Shown here: one piece after another, positions 34,587 to 46,719 of the stretch
How the letters are laid out: every line of letters begins with the position of its first letter
How positions within the stretch are numbered: position 1 is the stretch's first letter
Assembly (NCBI GenBank): GCA_018287875.1
Contig: JAGVVL010000009.1
Location: forward strand, 3,038,001-3,102,000
Direction: 5' to 3'
Length of the DNA stretch: 64,000 nucleotides
From: Nigrospora sphaerica
Lineage: Eukaryota > Ascomycota > Sordariomycetes > Amphisphaeriales > Apiosporaceae
The notes under the pieces: model-generated
The model's database searches: none
What the model was told of the DNA's origin: nothing
Seen by the model: only the letters and a program-made list of their open reading frames with translations
Translations under genes and position numbers: made by a program

Positions 34587-36833
34587 TCACTGCCGCCTGT
34601 AGTCTTCTCTCCGCTTTCCATCCAAAAACTTGGGGCTTCTCTCATCGTAATAGAGGTTGGGCGTCTGCTGTTGCTTCCTGGCCTCGAAAGCCAAGCGTTC
34701 CTCCTCGTCCAAGGCGAAGGCTTTCTTCAGCCAGCCGAAAGCACTTCTCTTCTTCTTCAAGGTCTTGCTGTCGTTGTTCATTGATGAGACATTGCTCATT
34801 GTGCTCATTCCCATCGCCGACGGCGCCCCCCGCGAGTTGCCGTACTGGCGGTGCGTTGCCGACGTATGCGGGCGCTGTACCATATTCGTGGTACCCGAGG
34901 TCCACGGTCTTTGCAGCGGTGAGTGCGGACTGGCCTGGACAGGTCGGAAGTATTGTTGGTCGCTGAAGGGCGAAGGAATCGTGTTGGGAAACACGGGCGG
35001 TGAGAAGCTGTTGACGAAAGGGTCCACCATGGAATGAGTCGGCGGCCGCAGATCGACCATGGAATGGACCGGCGGCCGCAACTCGGCACCGGAATGCGTC
35101 GGAAGTCGCCTATCGCTATCCGAGCCATAGACCGAACCCGGGGCGGCGTACACCCCACGCGCTGGCGGTTGTCTTAGGTGTTGCGGCGGCGGCTGCTGCT
35201 GCCTTGGACGGTTGCCATTTCTTGGGGGAATCGGAATCGATTCGGGTGGGTTGCTGCCCCTCAGCGACAGTCGCTGGCGCAGGGAGGTCTTCTTCTGGAT
35301 TGGCACAGGCTGGGGCACCGGCTCGGGCTCGGGCTCGGACTCGGGCTCGGACTCGAGCTCCGGCTCAGGCTCCGGCTCGGGCAGCTCCTGCGTAGGTTCG
35401 CGAATCAAGGGCGAGGGCAGCGGGTCGGGCGGCAGGGGCGTATAGGTGCGCGGTTGCAGAATGTAGAGGCCGTCCTCCTCCTCGATGGGCGTCGGTTTGG
35501 CCATCTCCCTGACTGGCTCCGGCTCCGGCGCAATCTGAATCTGCAAGGCCGGTCCCCTCCTCGAGATGGATTGCCGTCTTGTTGGCGGCTGGTAGCTGAG
35601 CGGCGGCAGGATGTCCTTGGCCCAGGGGGAAGATGGCGGGCTTTTGGTCGAGGTAGGCTCCGAATGCGGCAGCGACGGAGCGTCCGACGCGGCCCGACTC
35701 CGACTGGTTGAAGATCGCGGCGACGACCGGCCGGAAGCCTCGGACGTGTGTGAGGCATCCACGGCGGGCGCCTCGGAAAAGGGCGCGATGCTGAACTGCA
35801 ACGGCTGCAACGCACTGGCACGGAGGTCGAGCTGGAAGGCGGGCTGGTACGCAACAGCAGCACTCACCCGCGGCTTTCTGCTCACATCACCAGCTATGCG
35901 ATTCATCTCGGACACCATGGAGACCAGCCGCAGCTGCAGGCCTTCCAGAGCGGTGGCGTTGTCTTGGAGGTCGACAAAGGCCTTGTACCAACCTTCGGCA
36001 TTGCCCTTCATGGCGTCAAAGATGTCCACCACGTCGGGTCTCTGCTGTCGCCATTCCCGGTCCTGCTGATCGCGGAGGTAGCCGGCAAATTCCTTGGTGG
36101 CCTTGAGACCCTCGTCGATATCGGCCAGGTAGGCCTCGAGAGCAGCCGTGGTCCGGTTGCAGACGTGCTCGATCTTTTCATTGCCGGTTACGATTTGCAG
36201 ACGGAAGGCTCGATCCTCCAGCATTCTCTCGAATGTCTTCCTGTTCTCCATGGGGACTTTCAAGAAGTCGATGCGCTCGTGAACGTCGTCGATGGCGAGA
36301 AGGACATCCTCCATGGCCGTCTCCAGAAACTCGTCCACCTCGTCGATGTGGCCCTGCAGGATATTAACGACCTGAATGTTACTGTTGGCAATGCCGTTGA
36401 GAAGCAAATAAACGCCAAAAGAAATCTGGGCCATCAGCTTCCACAGCTCGTGGTACTTTTGACCCGGACGCCGTCGCCAGAGGTCGCCCTGAAGTTCTTC
36501 GTCTGCAGATGCCTCCAACAAGCGGGCACGGCGCCCTTTGGCGTCGGCGAACCTGAGCTTTGGCTTCAAGTCAGCGGCGTTGGTGGTGGCCTCCATCAGG
36601 GACTCCACGAAAGCCGACTGCATGGCGGGGATCGGATGCAGGGGGGCGTTGTCAGCGGCATCCTCGGTCTGCCTGGGCATGGTGTCGTCCGGGCGTTCGC
36701 GCGTGTCGGCTTCGGGAGTATCACGCGGCTGGTAGCGGGTGGCGGGCAGGCACAGGCTCTTATCGTCGTCTTCCGAGTCGGAGAGGAGCATGACTGGGTA
36801 GTCATCACCCTCCAAAGACAAAGGGAGGGCCAT
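34587..36833 (-). CDS. Uncharacterised protein with helical N-terminal half and Pro/Glu-rich C-terminal half
   Basis: I do not recognise a named domain. The frame runs 748 aa from the first ATG at 36833 without an intron; the open frame extends 15 codons further upstream but without an ATG. Residues about 1-90 are acidic and disordered (LLSDSEDDDKSL). Residues about 110-330 look folded and helical, possibly coiled coil, with HELWKLMAQISFGVYLLLNG, IDEVDEFLETAMEDVLLAIDD and VCNRTTAALEAYLADIDEGL. After about 360 the chain is Ser/Pro-rich, with an EPEPEPELESEPESEPEP-type stretch and a short tandem repeat built on LRPPxHSMVD. The C-terminus returns to conserved-looking sequence (KKKRSAFGWLKKAFALDEEE, LYYDERSPKFLDGK). 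C/G-ending codon use matches neighbours, so it is very probably a real gene. It is convergent with the F-box gene. Confidence 0.8.
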   Translation of the reverse strand: MALPLSLEGDDYPVMLLSDSEDDDKSLCLPATRYQPRDTPEADTRERPDDTMPRQTEDAADNAPLHPIPAMQSAFVESLMEATTNAADLKPKLRFADAKGRRARLLEASADEELQGDLWRRRPGQKYHELWKLMAQISFGVYLLLNGIANSNIQVVNILQGHIDEVDEFLETAMEDVLLAIDDVHERIDFLKVPMENRKTFERMLEDRAFRLQIVTGNEKIEHVCNRTTAALEAYLADIDEGLKATKEFAGYLRDQQDREWRQQRPDVVDIFDAMKGNAEGWYKAFVDLQDNATALEGLQLRLVSMVSEMNRIAGDVSRKPRVSAAVAYQPAFQLDLRASALQPLQFSIAPFSEAPAVDASHTSEASGRSSPRSSTSRSRAASDAPSLPHSEPTSTKSPPSSPWAKDILPPLSYQPPTRRQSISRRGPALQIQIAPEPEPVREMAKPTPIEEEDGLYILQPRTYTPLPPDPLPSPLIREPTQELPEPEPEPELESEPESEPEPEPVPQPVPIQKKTSLRQRLSLRGSNPPESIPIPPRNGNRPRQQQPPPQHLRQPPARGVYAAPGSVYGSDSDRRLPTHSGAELRPPVHSMVDLRPPTHSMVDPFVNSFSPPVFPNTIPSPFSDQQYFRPVQASPHSPLQRPWTSGTTNMVQRPHTSATHRQYGNSRGAPSAMGMSTMSNVSSMNNDSKTLKKKRSAFGWLKKAFALDEEERLAFEARKQQQTPNLYYDERSPKFLDGKRREDYRRQ

Positions 36834-37452
36834 GCTAGGCAAGCAAGCCTCGGTGGAATGAAGCAAACCAACAGCCACGCCGCCCTCTGCAGGTCTGGTG
36901 TTCCCCTCCTGACTCCCAAGGTCGGGCGAGGCGCGATGCTACCGCACAGATCCAACGTTGCCGGCGGCCGATGCCACCGAGAAGGACAAGGAGCGAGCCC
37001 CGTTGGTCACACGGCTGCGTGCCTCAAAAGTAATTGGCGCCGGTTGCCAACTCCGCAAGGACCGAATCAGGCACAGGGTACCTCGCGTGTCATAGCATGC
37101 AACAGCCCCAGGTCAATTAGGCACGGCAGATGATGGGGGGGGGGCGGGAAGGCCTATAGAGAGTCGGATATAGGATCTGGGTCCTACGGGTCTGGAATGT
37201 CAGGTGGTGACCGCAGTAGTGCCGTTGTAGCTGTGGTGGCGGTGGTTTTGGCGGCGGCCGTCCAACGGGCACAGAAGCAACCGCAAAAAAAGAGTTTGCT
37301 CCGGTTCGCCGGCTTGCTCCTGCTCGTATCCGGTGGTTGGCGAGGTGAGGCTGAGTCGGACGGCTTCTGCTGTAGCACCACCTTGTTCGAGACGATGAGG
37401 GAGCTCTAGTGGCAGTCCCGTGGTACAGAGACCGAATTACGATTACTAGTGT

Positions 37453-37500
37453 AGAAAAAAGAGAGGGAGGGAAGGAGAGAGGGAGGGAGAGAACGAGCGA
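37453..37500 (+). repeat. Purine (GA/GGGA) tract
   Basis: An uninterrupted run of A and G of about 40 nt, including GAGAGGGAGGGAAGG. It reads as a pyrimidine tract on the strand of the leftward gene. Confidence 0.8.
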
Positions 37501-37810
37501 CGAGAAGGGAATGAGTCGGGATTGTAGCAGATGTCTTCTGGGCGTTGTCACGCACGCAGGGATGGAGACGCGCGATACGACGAGGTTGCCGCCGCAGCGG
37601 AGGGGAGGGGGAGCAAGGAGGGAGGGGGGGAAGTGAACAGGAAGGGCAACTTCGCGACAGGGAGAGCCGGTACGAATGTACGAAGTACGGACAAGAGAGG
37701 GAAAGATGGGCCGAGGGAGGTGGGAGAAAAAGGAAGCCCGGCTACTTGTTCTAGCCCTGTGAGAGCAGGAGGAAGCTACGCCGAGCCTGAACACCAGACG
37801 GGACACACCC

Positions 37811-37870
37811 TACACACACACACATACACCCACCCACCCACACACTTCTTTCAACAACACACACCTTACA
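37811..37870 (+). repeat. AC/CA microsatellite region
   Basis: Imperfect CA repeats (ACACACACACATACACCC and CACCCACCCACACAC), continuing as CAACAACACACACC. Confidence 0.75.
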
Positions 37871-39748
37871 CGCCGGTACTCAGGCATGCATCCAGGACGG
37901 GCAACGGGGAGGTACGGGCGTACCAAGACGAACTACAAGACCGGGCAGAACAACGGCGACAGATGACGATGGTCTGCAATTTACTAGCGAGCGGGTTAGC
38001 ACATTCATGGCAGGCGACCGTGGTACATAGCCCAGTGGGCATGGAGCGGGGGGGGGTTGTTTGTACGAAGCCCTCAGTACAACTGCAGGCGATTTAGCCT
38101 ACATAGACCAGGGAGTTGGTGGCTTACTGGCCCTCCAGGTACAGCCAGAACTTATTCGTAGGCACTTAGAATACATAGCCAGGCCGGCCGGTAGGGCCTG
38201 TCGGGGCCACATGCCATCCGTCCAAACCGTTCCCACGGGTCTCGTCTCGTCTCGACTGGCCAGTCCAGCTTTTGTGCGGGCGCGGGCACCGTGTGCAGGC
38301 GGGGAGCCAGGACGAGACTATTCCCTTTTACGGCCAGGTCTAAGCCCCTTTGGGCCTCTGAGCGGCCCGGTGGGCGTCACTAGTTGTAAGTCCCCTGGCC
38401 GATGCGACGCACGACCCCTGTTTGGAGACGCTAGCCGCTGCAGGCCTCACTACTAGGGCCGTTTTTCCACCACAAGATCGTGTGGCCGCCACCCCCATGA
38501 AATTGGCTGTTGCAACGAAAAGATGCGGTAATCTGGAAAGCAGAGAAGACAAAAAAGCCACGCTCATCCGCCGCCGCCCCTGGAAACTACCTGCGTAACC
38601 TAGGTACCTTGCCTACTTCAGAGATGAGCAATGACTGCCCAGCTGAGAAGTAGGTGCATTACTTAACCCCTACGTACGCGAGCCACCCGAGCGTCCGGAA
38701 ACTCCTTGTGGCCTAGGGCCAGGCTTGTTACGCGCGCCGCAGATAAAGTGAGCGGCGGGCGCAGGTGCTTGTTTGGCCGAGTCACGCAGTAGGGGCAAAG
38801 ATGGAGACTCCTGACCGACGGGTCGGCTGCATATGCGTACGTGCATCGCTGCGCGCGCCTAAAGAGAGGGGACGGGCTGGAGTTCTTTGGTTCAGGCCCG
38901 TTACATCTATGGGAGACCGTGGGCTCCTTATTAGGGCCCCCAGGTAAATGATACAGATGGATATCTGCGGATACAGTGCCGGAGGTTGAAAGCAAGGAGT
39001 CCCATGCTGATCGACAGGGCGGTGGACGGCCGGCCATCCACGGCACCTCCCAGGCGCCTTGCCCGCAAGTAGAAGCCGGGCACCCATAATATCCATCTGC
39101 CCATCCACACACACTCTCTCCATCGGCCTATCATCACCTTCGCTGGTGGTGTTCAAGCCCCCTCTACCTGACTAACCAGTAGTTCGTACGATTGACGGGA
39201 CTGATTAGGTACATGCCTAGCTACAACTACCTAACCTACCTGCCTAGGCTGCCTGCTACTATTCGTACTACTCATGCCACCCCCCTCCCCTTCCGACCCC
39301 GTTCAACCCGTCCTACCCGCCCGTCTGCTGGCCGTGCGCCGCCAAACTCCCTGTCGAGCGCTCGCCTCCTGATCCTCCAGGGCCTGGGCATGGGCTGTGA
39401 AGCCTTAGAGTGGCCGTCATTTAGCTGGACGAACGGCAACAATGGGTCCCCATATGGCATACGACGGGGAAGAAGGGGGCGCGGCAGGCAAGAGAGAGGG
39501 ACGCGGGCCAGGGGGTCGTCGCAGTATAGTTGTAGTACCTCCCTCGAAAAAAGAGCCCCCCCTCAACACACATACAGTCAAATTGTTCGCGAGCTGCACG
39601 CATCCCGTCGCCCTACATGCCTCTCTTATTAGCCCGGGTAGGCAAACTTTGACGCGCTGCAAAGTCTCCCGTCCCTACCTTCATACGCGCATGCATTGGC
39701 AAAGGGTGGAGGGATACCTGCCGTGGGCCTATCTTAGGTAAGTATCCG

Positions 39749-39779
39749 TCAATCTCCATCAATCTCCATCAATCTCTCC
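39749..39779 (+). repeat. Three tandem copies of a 10 bp unit
   Basis: The unit TCAATCTCCA is repeated at 39749-39758 and 39759-39768, with a third, slightly changed copy to 39779. Confidence 0.8.
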
Positions 39780-42700
39780 TGATAACCCACTAGAGCCCGC
39801 GACCATGAACCATTCTTTCTTGGGCGAACGGCCCCATTCACCCCCCTCCTCAGACCGTGGATTGAATAGATCTCTCCTTCCTGGCTCCGAGTCGAGCGGC
39901 CCTTCGCCCCCTATTGGCATAGCCTCTCCCTCCGGGGGCCGTGGGAGCAAATTTGTTCATGCCCGACACATTGCGGCGATGGCGGCATGGACGCCTTCCG
40001 ACTTCCAGAGTCCTCTTTCACTCTCCGGCCTATTTGGGTTGGCGGGTCTCATCACAGCTCGCCAACGACCTGGAGACGAGGGAGCACTAGTGGCAGGCGA
40101 CATTATTACATATTGCACGCCACGCGCGACTATTTGCGCTTACCACGTCGCCAAGGCCCTCCTGCTCACCCGCCGTCGTGTTTTTATAGGTAAAGTATTT
40201 TTACTTGACGCTACATCCCTCTCGACACTGGGCTTCCCTTGGCGGTGATACCTCCGCCCGCTCGCGCATGCCACTACGTACCCGAAAAGCCGGTACGACC
40301 GCATACAGAGCGACACGATGCCCGCGTTCCCTGCGGGGCCCTTGTCCCGCACTCGGTTCGCTGTGTACGGGCTGCCGTGTAGGTATGTAGATGCACCCAT
40401 CTATGTACATCCATATTGGTACGATGGTGCCGCAAGCATAGAAAATACCGCATGCCCGTCGGGCCTCCCCAGGAAGCCAATGGGCCAAGCCGGCTGGCGG
40501 ATGGTATCGAACTGGCCTGCATTCCCACCCCCAACTATTGTCGACTGGGGACACACACACGGGACATGCACACCTCTTCATGCGACTGTACCGGTAGGAA
40601 TATCGAGGAGTAGCGTCAGCCACCCTTCGGACCTACACGGACAGACCATGGTACGGCTAACGGCGACGGGGAAAGGCCCGAGGGTCGGTCGCCTCGCGTC
40701 GTGACCTGGTGGCTCTGGACCGGCTTCGGACAAGGCCCGCCTGTTTCCTTGTCTGCGCGCATACCTGGGGAAGGGTTAACAGGTACATACCTCGCGTAGA
40801 TGGGGTTGTTCCTGCTACAGAGGGGAGGGGCGAGGTTTGTGCAGGTGCGCCGCCTTCTGTACTCTGGGAGGTAGGGGAGTTTCAGTGGACGAGTGTCGGC
40901 AGGGCGATCCGTCCCAATGGGGACCGATCTGCTCGACGCGACCCCGAAAAGCACGCCACCCACCCCAAACGGCACACCCGCCCTTACTTGTTGGAGTAAA
41001 TTGCCATTCGTATCTAGATATGGGAGGGCTGGAAGTCCAGGGTGGGCGAGTACGAAGCGTACCTGAGACTCGGGTTGTTCTGCCACTACCCGTTTCCCCA
41101 CATGGCAGTTGGCGCGCGATGCCTAAAACCTTATTGCACACACCAAAGTACATCCCACCGCATCCCATCCTGGATACCACACCATCCATGCTAGATGCGT
41201 CCCTCCCCAGTGCATGGCGGCACAGGATCGCTGCCGGGCACGGGCACGCAATCGGCGCGCCGTACCCGCAGTCGGCAGAGGCACACCGTACCCAGATAGG
41301 CCTAGACGGGGCCAGCGAGAGCGCCAGGCCCGAGGAGGGCAGAGAGTCCCGGCCCATCTGGCCACCGCACTCGTTCCGATGGCTGACAGGTACAGGTAGG
41401 TACATTCCCCCCCAAGGAGAGACGGTTCGGTACCTGGTAATAGGATGGGGGTGCCGTGGGCAACCCGTCCCGGCCCGATGCCCACTGATGGCCAGTGGCC
41501 ATGCAGTCCCGATCCGTACCCGGCCTCCTCGTGTTGGGTTGGATGCTTGGGAGACCCAAAGTCCTCGGGAATCCTAGCGCCATTCTCCGGATGCGAATCA
41601 CGGAGAAAGACCATGAGCGGACGGCGGCCAACGCAACGCCCCCCCCCCGTACGCGCGCCGGTTGGCCGCCGCCCGCGCATTGCGCAGACGGCGTTGGCGA
41701 CACGGATCGGTTTCCTGGCCGGCCGTTGACACCATAGATTGGACGTGATAGTTAGTTGTAGATAAGAAGTTGTAAGAGGAGGTGGGTAAAAGCTGTCATC
41801 CATCTCCTGTTCGGCTACTCATGTACATGCACGTGCCACAGGTGTTGGCCACCTACCTAGCGTTTACATAGCAGCATCCATCCCTCAATCCCTCTAACTC
41901 AGATGCATAACAACACACATACTATGTAGGTAAAGGTAGGTTGGTTTGGCCTCGCGAGGCCGGCGTGAGGGTCTTGCATGCGGGGCGGCAAGCACATGGG
42001 ATGGATTCCTTAGACGAAAGGTTGTTCCCACCAGCCTTCAGTTTCCCACCTCATCGTCATGTCCCGGGAAAAAAACCAAGCGGAGCAGACCCGGGCGCAG
42101 CGACGACTTACCCGCCGCTGGCTTTTCCTTTCGCTGTTTGGCGGCCCCGAGCTATCAGCGGACGGCCCAGTGCTATCTCCGGATGACGGGGCAGGCCAGG
42201 CGAGAGAAAGAGGCAAAGAGGGAGAGGGAGAGAGGCTCGCGCGCAGGGCCCGGCGTCTCCCTGGTCAGGTAGCGCCCGAGATGGAGCGTCAGATACAAAT
42301 GCTTGGCGGAGCAGCTTACCCTTCCGGGCATCATTCCCGCCTGTTCAGGCGGAATAGTCGGCGGCCAATCTCACCCGTCGCAATAGTTGGGGGGCCATCA
42401 CGAGTCACGGCTTTCGCCTGTTGACTTTGCGCTGCGCCTCGCCCTCGTGGCCGCCGGCATGGCGACAAGGAAATAGGTCAGCACGGCGCCCGAAACGCCT
42501 GCATGTGCCCCCGTACTCGCCTCTCCCCCCCCCCGGCGGCTCGCCCTCAAACCCCCTGACCCTCTCTTGTTGGCGCAAACCGTCGCGTGTTGGGAGGCTC
42601 TCGTAACGCGCCAGCCGTCTGTGCATTCCTGCTTGCGACGACCAGCCTGTGCTTGCTCGCTTTTCCACCTGGACGTTTACGCTATGGGCTCTGCCGACGG

Positions 42701-43012
42701 CCCGAGAGAGAAAAACTACCTGCCTACTCGGATACGGCGTTGCCCACATACACGCCGTCGCCGGGATCTTCTTTGTTCAGTACGACCCCGCTGGGGCTAA
42801 ACCGGGCACGTCAGTAAAATTGCGGCGGAAAAGGGAGTGCGAGATATCCGGGGCTTGCAGGATTCGTTCAGCTGGCCTGATGACCGCGCTGCTTCTCTTC
42901 CTCCGTCACGTCCCCCAGGTCGGGTAAGAAAGAAAGGAAGAAGGAGAGAGAGAGACAAAAGGAACCGAAACAACACCACTCGGAACGTCACGACGTCCGC
43001 CCGCCCGCCATC

Positions 43013-43986
43013 ATGATCAACGACTTCAAGTTCGGGAGCGACCTGTGGGATCCGTCGCATCGGTTCGAGACATCGTGGCTGGTGTCGCCGTATGTGTTGT
43101 TCGCCCTCCGCGCCGCCATTGTAAGTCTTGGCAGCCCAGCTCGGGGGCCTGGTTTCCTATTGTTGCTTCCCAACCGTCGCCCTTCCGGTCGCTAATCGCC
43201 TCGGGGCCCTCGTCCGGCCCCTCGCCCCGAATCCCACAGTCCCTCTACACCTTCACGACGCTCTTCTTCATCATCGGCTGGGGCTGCACGCACCCGCTCC
43301 CCGGGTCGGCCTACGCCTGCGAGGGCTCGGCCGCCACCTTCTCCTACTTCACGCACCTGACGTACTGGGGCATCGCCTTCTACTTTGCCTTCGCCGCCGC
43401 CCACACCTTTAGCTATGCGCGCTACAGCCGCGCCTGGCTCGACTCGTGGCCGCGGCCGCTGCAGGCCCTCCACGCCCTTCTCTACACCACCGTCACCTGC
43501 TTCCCCTTCCTCGTCACCATCGTGTACTGGGGCCTCCTCTACGGGCCCGGCTGGTTCCCCACCGTCTACCAGGCCTGGAGCAACATCTCGCAGCACGGCA
43601 TCAACAGCGCCTTCGCCCTCTTCGAGATCATCGTCCCGCGCACCAACCCGGCGCCCCTCGTCCACATGGCCTGGCTTATCGTCCTCCTCGCCCTCTACCT
43701 GGCCCTGGCCTACGTGACCCACGCCACCAAGGGCTTCTACACCTACAGCTTCCTTGACCCGAGCAAGCAGAAGCACGGCCTCGTGGCCGCCTACGTCTTC
43801 GGCATCGCCATCGCCATCCTGCTCATCTACTGGATCGTCTGGGGCCTCATCTGGGTGCGCCGCTGGCTGACCGAGAGCAAGCTAGGCATGGACGGCAAGT
43901 TCGCCCACGGCACCGGCCGGCGCATCCGGAGCGCCAACAACGACGGCCTCGAGATGGGCCACGGAGCCAACTTCCTCCACAAATGA
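43013..43986 (+). CDS. Polytopic membrane protein resembling FAR-17a/AIG1 and rolling-stone families
   Basis: Integral membrane protein of unknown role. Two exons, 43013-43120 and 43240-43986, encode 284 aa; both splice sites are GT-AG in phase 0. About six hydrophobic segments are visible: YTFTTLFFIIGWGC, YFTHLTYWGIAFYFAFAAAH, LLYTTVTCFPFLVTIVYWGL, VHMAWLIVLLALYLALAYV and VAAYVFGIAIAILLIYWIVW, plus a weaker one over FALFEII. The sequence THLTYWG, the VTIVYWGLL segment and the SQHGINSAFALFEI...R region are the parts that resemble AIG1/ADTRP and rolling-stone proteins. If it belongs to the AIG1/ADTRP group it might hydrolyse hydroxy-fatty-acid esters, but I cannot confirm the catalytic Thr/His pair, so no enzyme function is assigned. 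The C-terminal 50 residues are soluble and basic. Convergent with GUP1. Confidence 0.8.
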
Positions 43987-44584
43987 GACGCCGTGGCACC
44001 CGCCTCCTACCGGCGCTGCAGGCTGTCGGTGGCGTACGCACCCTGCACGAGGCAGAATACGCCATCTCGCCGCCCATCCTAGGCGCCGCTGAGATCCAAT
44101 GTAATTCGCACACCTTAATGAGAGACATCCCTGTACTCGGGTCCCGCCAGGCCTGTGCGGCAGTACCCGCGACTGTCATATTGATCCCGCAATCCTACAC
44201 TTCCATGATGTGAACTGTTGTGTTAATACGAGAACCGAGTTTGGTTGTAACGAGGCTCGAACCACGCGGCTCTTGCCGTAAGGTTCGTCCCGTCTCTAGT
44301 CGCAATCTCCGGTCTGCCACCAGGCTTGCTACCAATGGAGCCAGGCCCTTCTTTGCTACTAATAGACGCTTGTCGTGTCAAGTCCTTTTCGGCGGTGGGG
44401 TGGCCTCATCTGTGCTGTCGAGCGGCTAGAAGAACTCGACGTCCCAGGCGTCCGTCACGTACTCTCGTCTATTCATACAGGCGTATACTTGCCTGGCCAC
44501 AGTTCGCTAACGTATGCCGTCCGTCAATGCATGTTGGGTCTAGAAAGTACTATATACCGAGAACAACCCCCGATTAGCTGCGTC
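43987..44584. other. Convergent intergenic region, membrane-protein gene and GUP1
   Basis: About 600 nt holding two 3' flanks; nothing else seen. Confidence 0.5.
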
Positions 44585-46719
44585 TCAACACTTGAGCCAA
44601 ATGCCCCGTCGTAACTCGGACTCTCGCCATTCAAACATGATTTGCGTAGCAAAGAAAAGCGCCGAACAGGCAATCAGGAGGAACGTAAAACCTGTCGGTG
44701 AGAGTTAGTCAGATCGGAACGGCAAATGCTCTGGAGCACGGAAGCACACTTACCCCAGAAATCCTTCAAGATACCGTCAATGATCCCCTGAAGCCCCTCC
44801 AGCCCGACGGCGAATCCGACGAGGTTGGCCATCATCATCATGAGAATGTTGGCCACCGCACCAGCGCAATTCACCATGCGGTAAGTCGTAGGCATGTGGG
44901 CCCATTTGTGCGCCGGGAACAACACTCTAGCCGCGGCCTCGGGAAGCATGAACAACACAATGAGCCAGCCCCAGATCAGGAGCTTGAGCTGGATGTCGTG
45001 CCACAGGGCTACGAAGGTGAATGTCAAAATGTAGTTGGCCAGGGATTGTACGGTGCTCTTGACGTCTCGGAACGAGGACCCGCCCAAGGGTATGTAGATA
45101 TACCGTGTCAGCCACCGGTTGTAGCTGCGGTGCCAGGACCGCCAGAACGAGAAGGCGCTGTAATTGTTGCTCACGCAGCGGAGCATGTTCTCGGGCGGGT
45201 CGATGCCGTCCACTAGGGACCAGAGACGGAAGAGTCGCCAGGGCAGGAGCAGCTTGAGCCAGATCATGCAGAGATTAAAGTAAGAAAGCGTGCTGAGTTG
45301 CGCCGGGGTGTACTTGCTCCAGTCCGGGTTCGAGTTGGATATGGCCTGAATATAATCAAAATGTAAAATCACTTCCATGGCCAGCAGCGTCAGCAGGAAG
45401 CGGATGCCGTAGCGGATGGTGCGTGGCGTCTCGATGGTCGCCGGCCGGTAGCGGAGCTGCGAGATGTAGTCATTAAACGTGATAATGGGGCCGGTGAGGT
45501 ACAGGGGCGCATAGATGGCGTATGCGACGTAGTTGCGAAAGTTGAAGTCCCGGGCCAGCGCCGGGGTAGAAACGCGGTCGTTCTCACTGAGGGCCGAGGG
45601 GTCTAGTTGTTTCTTTTCGGGGCTATCAGTGTCGTCCGAGGACTTGGCCTGGCTGCGTCGACTCACCTCGACGGGGCTGTGGCTCCTTCGGTCCAGGCTC
45701 CAGTAGTAGTCCATGTTGAAGCTGATCAAGCGCAGGACCGTGATATTGAAGAGAATCTGCCAGCGGCTCATTATGCCTCCATAGCTGTCAAGCCACTGGC
45801 CCCAGGAGACGAGTGTCGGCGGCTCGCTGAGGAGGGAGGCGTTCGGGCGGCCAGAGAGGTACCACGCAATGTCGCCCAGCTTGTATCCGGTGCACAGATC
45901 GTTGGCGAAAAGGATGCCAATGTTGAAGACCCAGGTGGCCAGGGGTATGGACCGTCGGGGGAGCGTAGTGGCGAGTTTGTAGTTGATGTAGAGGATGAGG
46001 AGCACCTTGAAAGCCGAAATACCGTGGAGCGCGAGGAGGAAGACAATGGCGAAGCCGAAGTCGAACGTGGCGCGCTGGTCCAACCTCTCCTCGGCCTCTT
46101 CCAACGTGGGTCGCGACGACGGCCCGCCCGAGGCAATGGGGTGTACGAGCGAATTGTACAAACGGCGCAACAGGGGGTGGAACACAAGCAAGGCCGTCAT
46201 GGCGGGTAGGTTGGTGCGGAAGGTGCGGTACTGGGCATCGGACAGATCCTACGAGAAGGTCAGCGAGTTGTGCGCATCGGCGACAGGGGACGACATTTTG
46301 CGTACAATGCGACGTCCCGGTATCCATCCGGGAAACAAGTGCTGCTCGAATTTGTGCCACTCGGGGTTTGAGGCTGTCATGGTGGCGGTCAGTCTTCATC
46401 ATTCTCTCTCTCTCGCCGGGCAGGCGAAATACGGGCGGGTTCGGGCGGGTTCGGGCATCGTACGTTTCGAAGCATCGTAGGCAATGTAGAACATGTACGG
46501 AATGATGAAGCTCAGCAGACCATAGTACAGAAAGAACTCGGGCGTCTTGAACTTGGAGGGCTGGGTCCTGGCGCTGTACTTGGCAATGCGCTCCCGGGTA
46601 GCCTCGGGATCATTGCGCGACTCGACGACAGTCTTGTAGGGAATGGACGATTCGGTGGTGAAGCGAGTGTCGAGCGTGTCGAGATTGTAGAGACTCTTCA
46701 GGAAGGAGAAGACGGACAT
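44585..46719 (-). CDS. GUP1: Gup1, membrane-bound O-acyltransferase (MBOAT)
   Basis: ER multi-pass acyltransferase. In yeast Gup1 remodels the lipid of GPI anchors and affects wall structure and glycerol-related phenotypes. Four exons, 46719-46464, 46373-46306, 46248-44754 and 44691-44585, sum to 1926 nt and 641 aa. Exon 1 gives MSVFSFLKSLYNLDTLDTRF and FFLYYGLLSFIIPYMFYIAY. The tiny second exon adds SNPEWHKFEQHLFPGWIPGR, and exon 3 continues DLSDAQYRTFRTNLP, so the junctions rebuild the Gup1 N-terminal signature. The MBOAT core is in exon 3: APLYLTGPIITFNDY, FSFWRSWHRSYNRWLTRYIYIPLGG and FVALWHDIQLKLLIWGW, with His481 and the invariant family His525. The last exon supplies the final membrane span and FEWRESELRRGIWLKC. 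Start context is CCGCCACCATG. Convergent with the membrane-protein gene. Confidence 0.95.

Larger units (their letters stand above)
36834..43012. other. 6.2 kb intergenic region between divergent genes
   Basis: The largest gap together with 7226-13476. On the minus strand, about 37130-37800 is pyrimidine-rich and probably the leader of the uncharacterised gene. A GA tract (37453-37500) and an AC tract (37811-37870) lie within it. TAGGTA-type motifs recur at about 38591-38660, 39206-39252, 41390-41405, 41850-41862 and 41922-41944. ORFs of 130-250 codons exist here but have no recognisable domain and poor codon bias, so I call none. Confidence 0.55.

Noticed and set aside
39805..40248. 147-codon ATG-started plus-strand frame
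   Set aside because: No domain, mixed codon use and no splice or promoter context.
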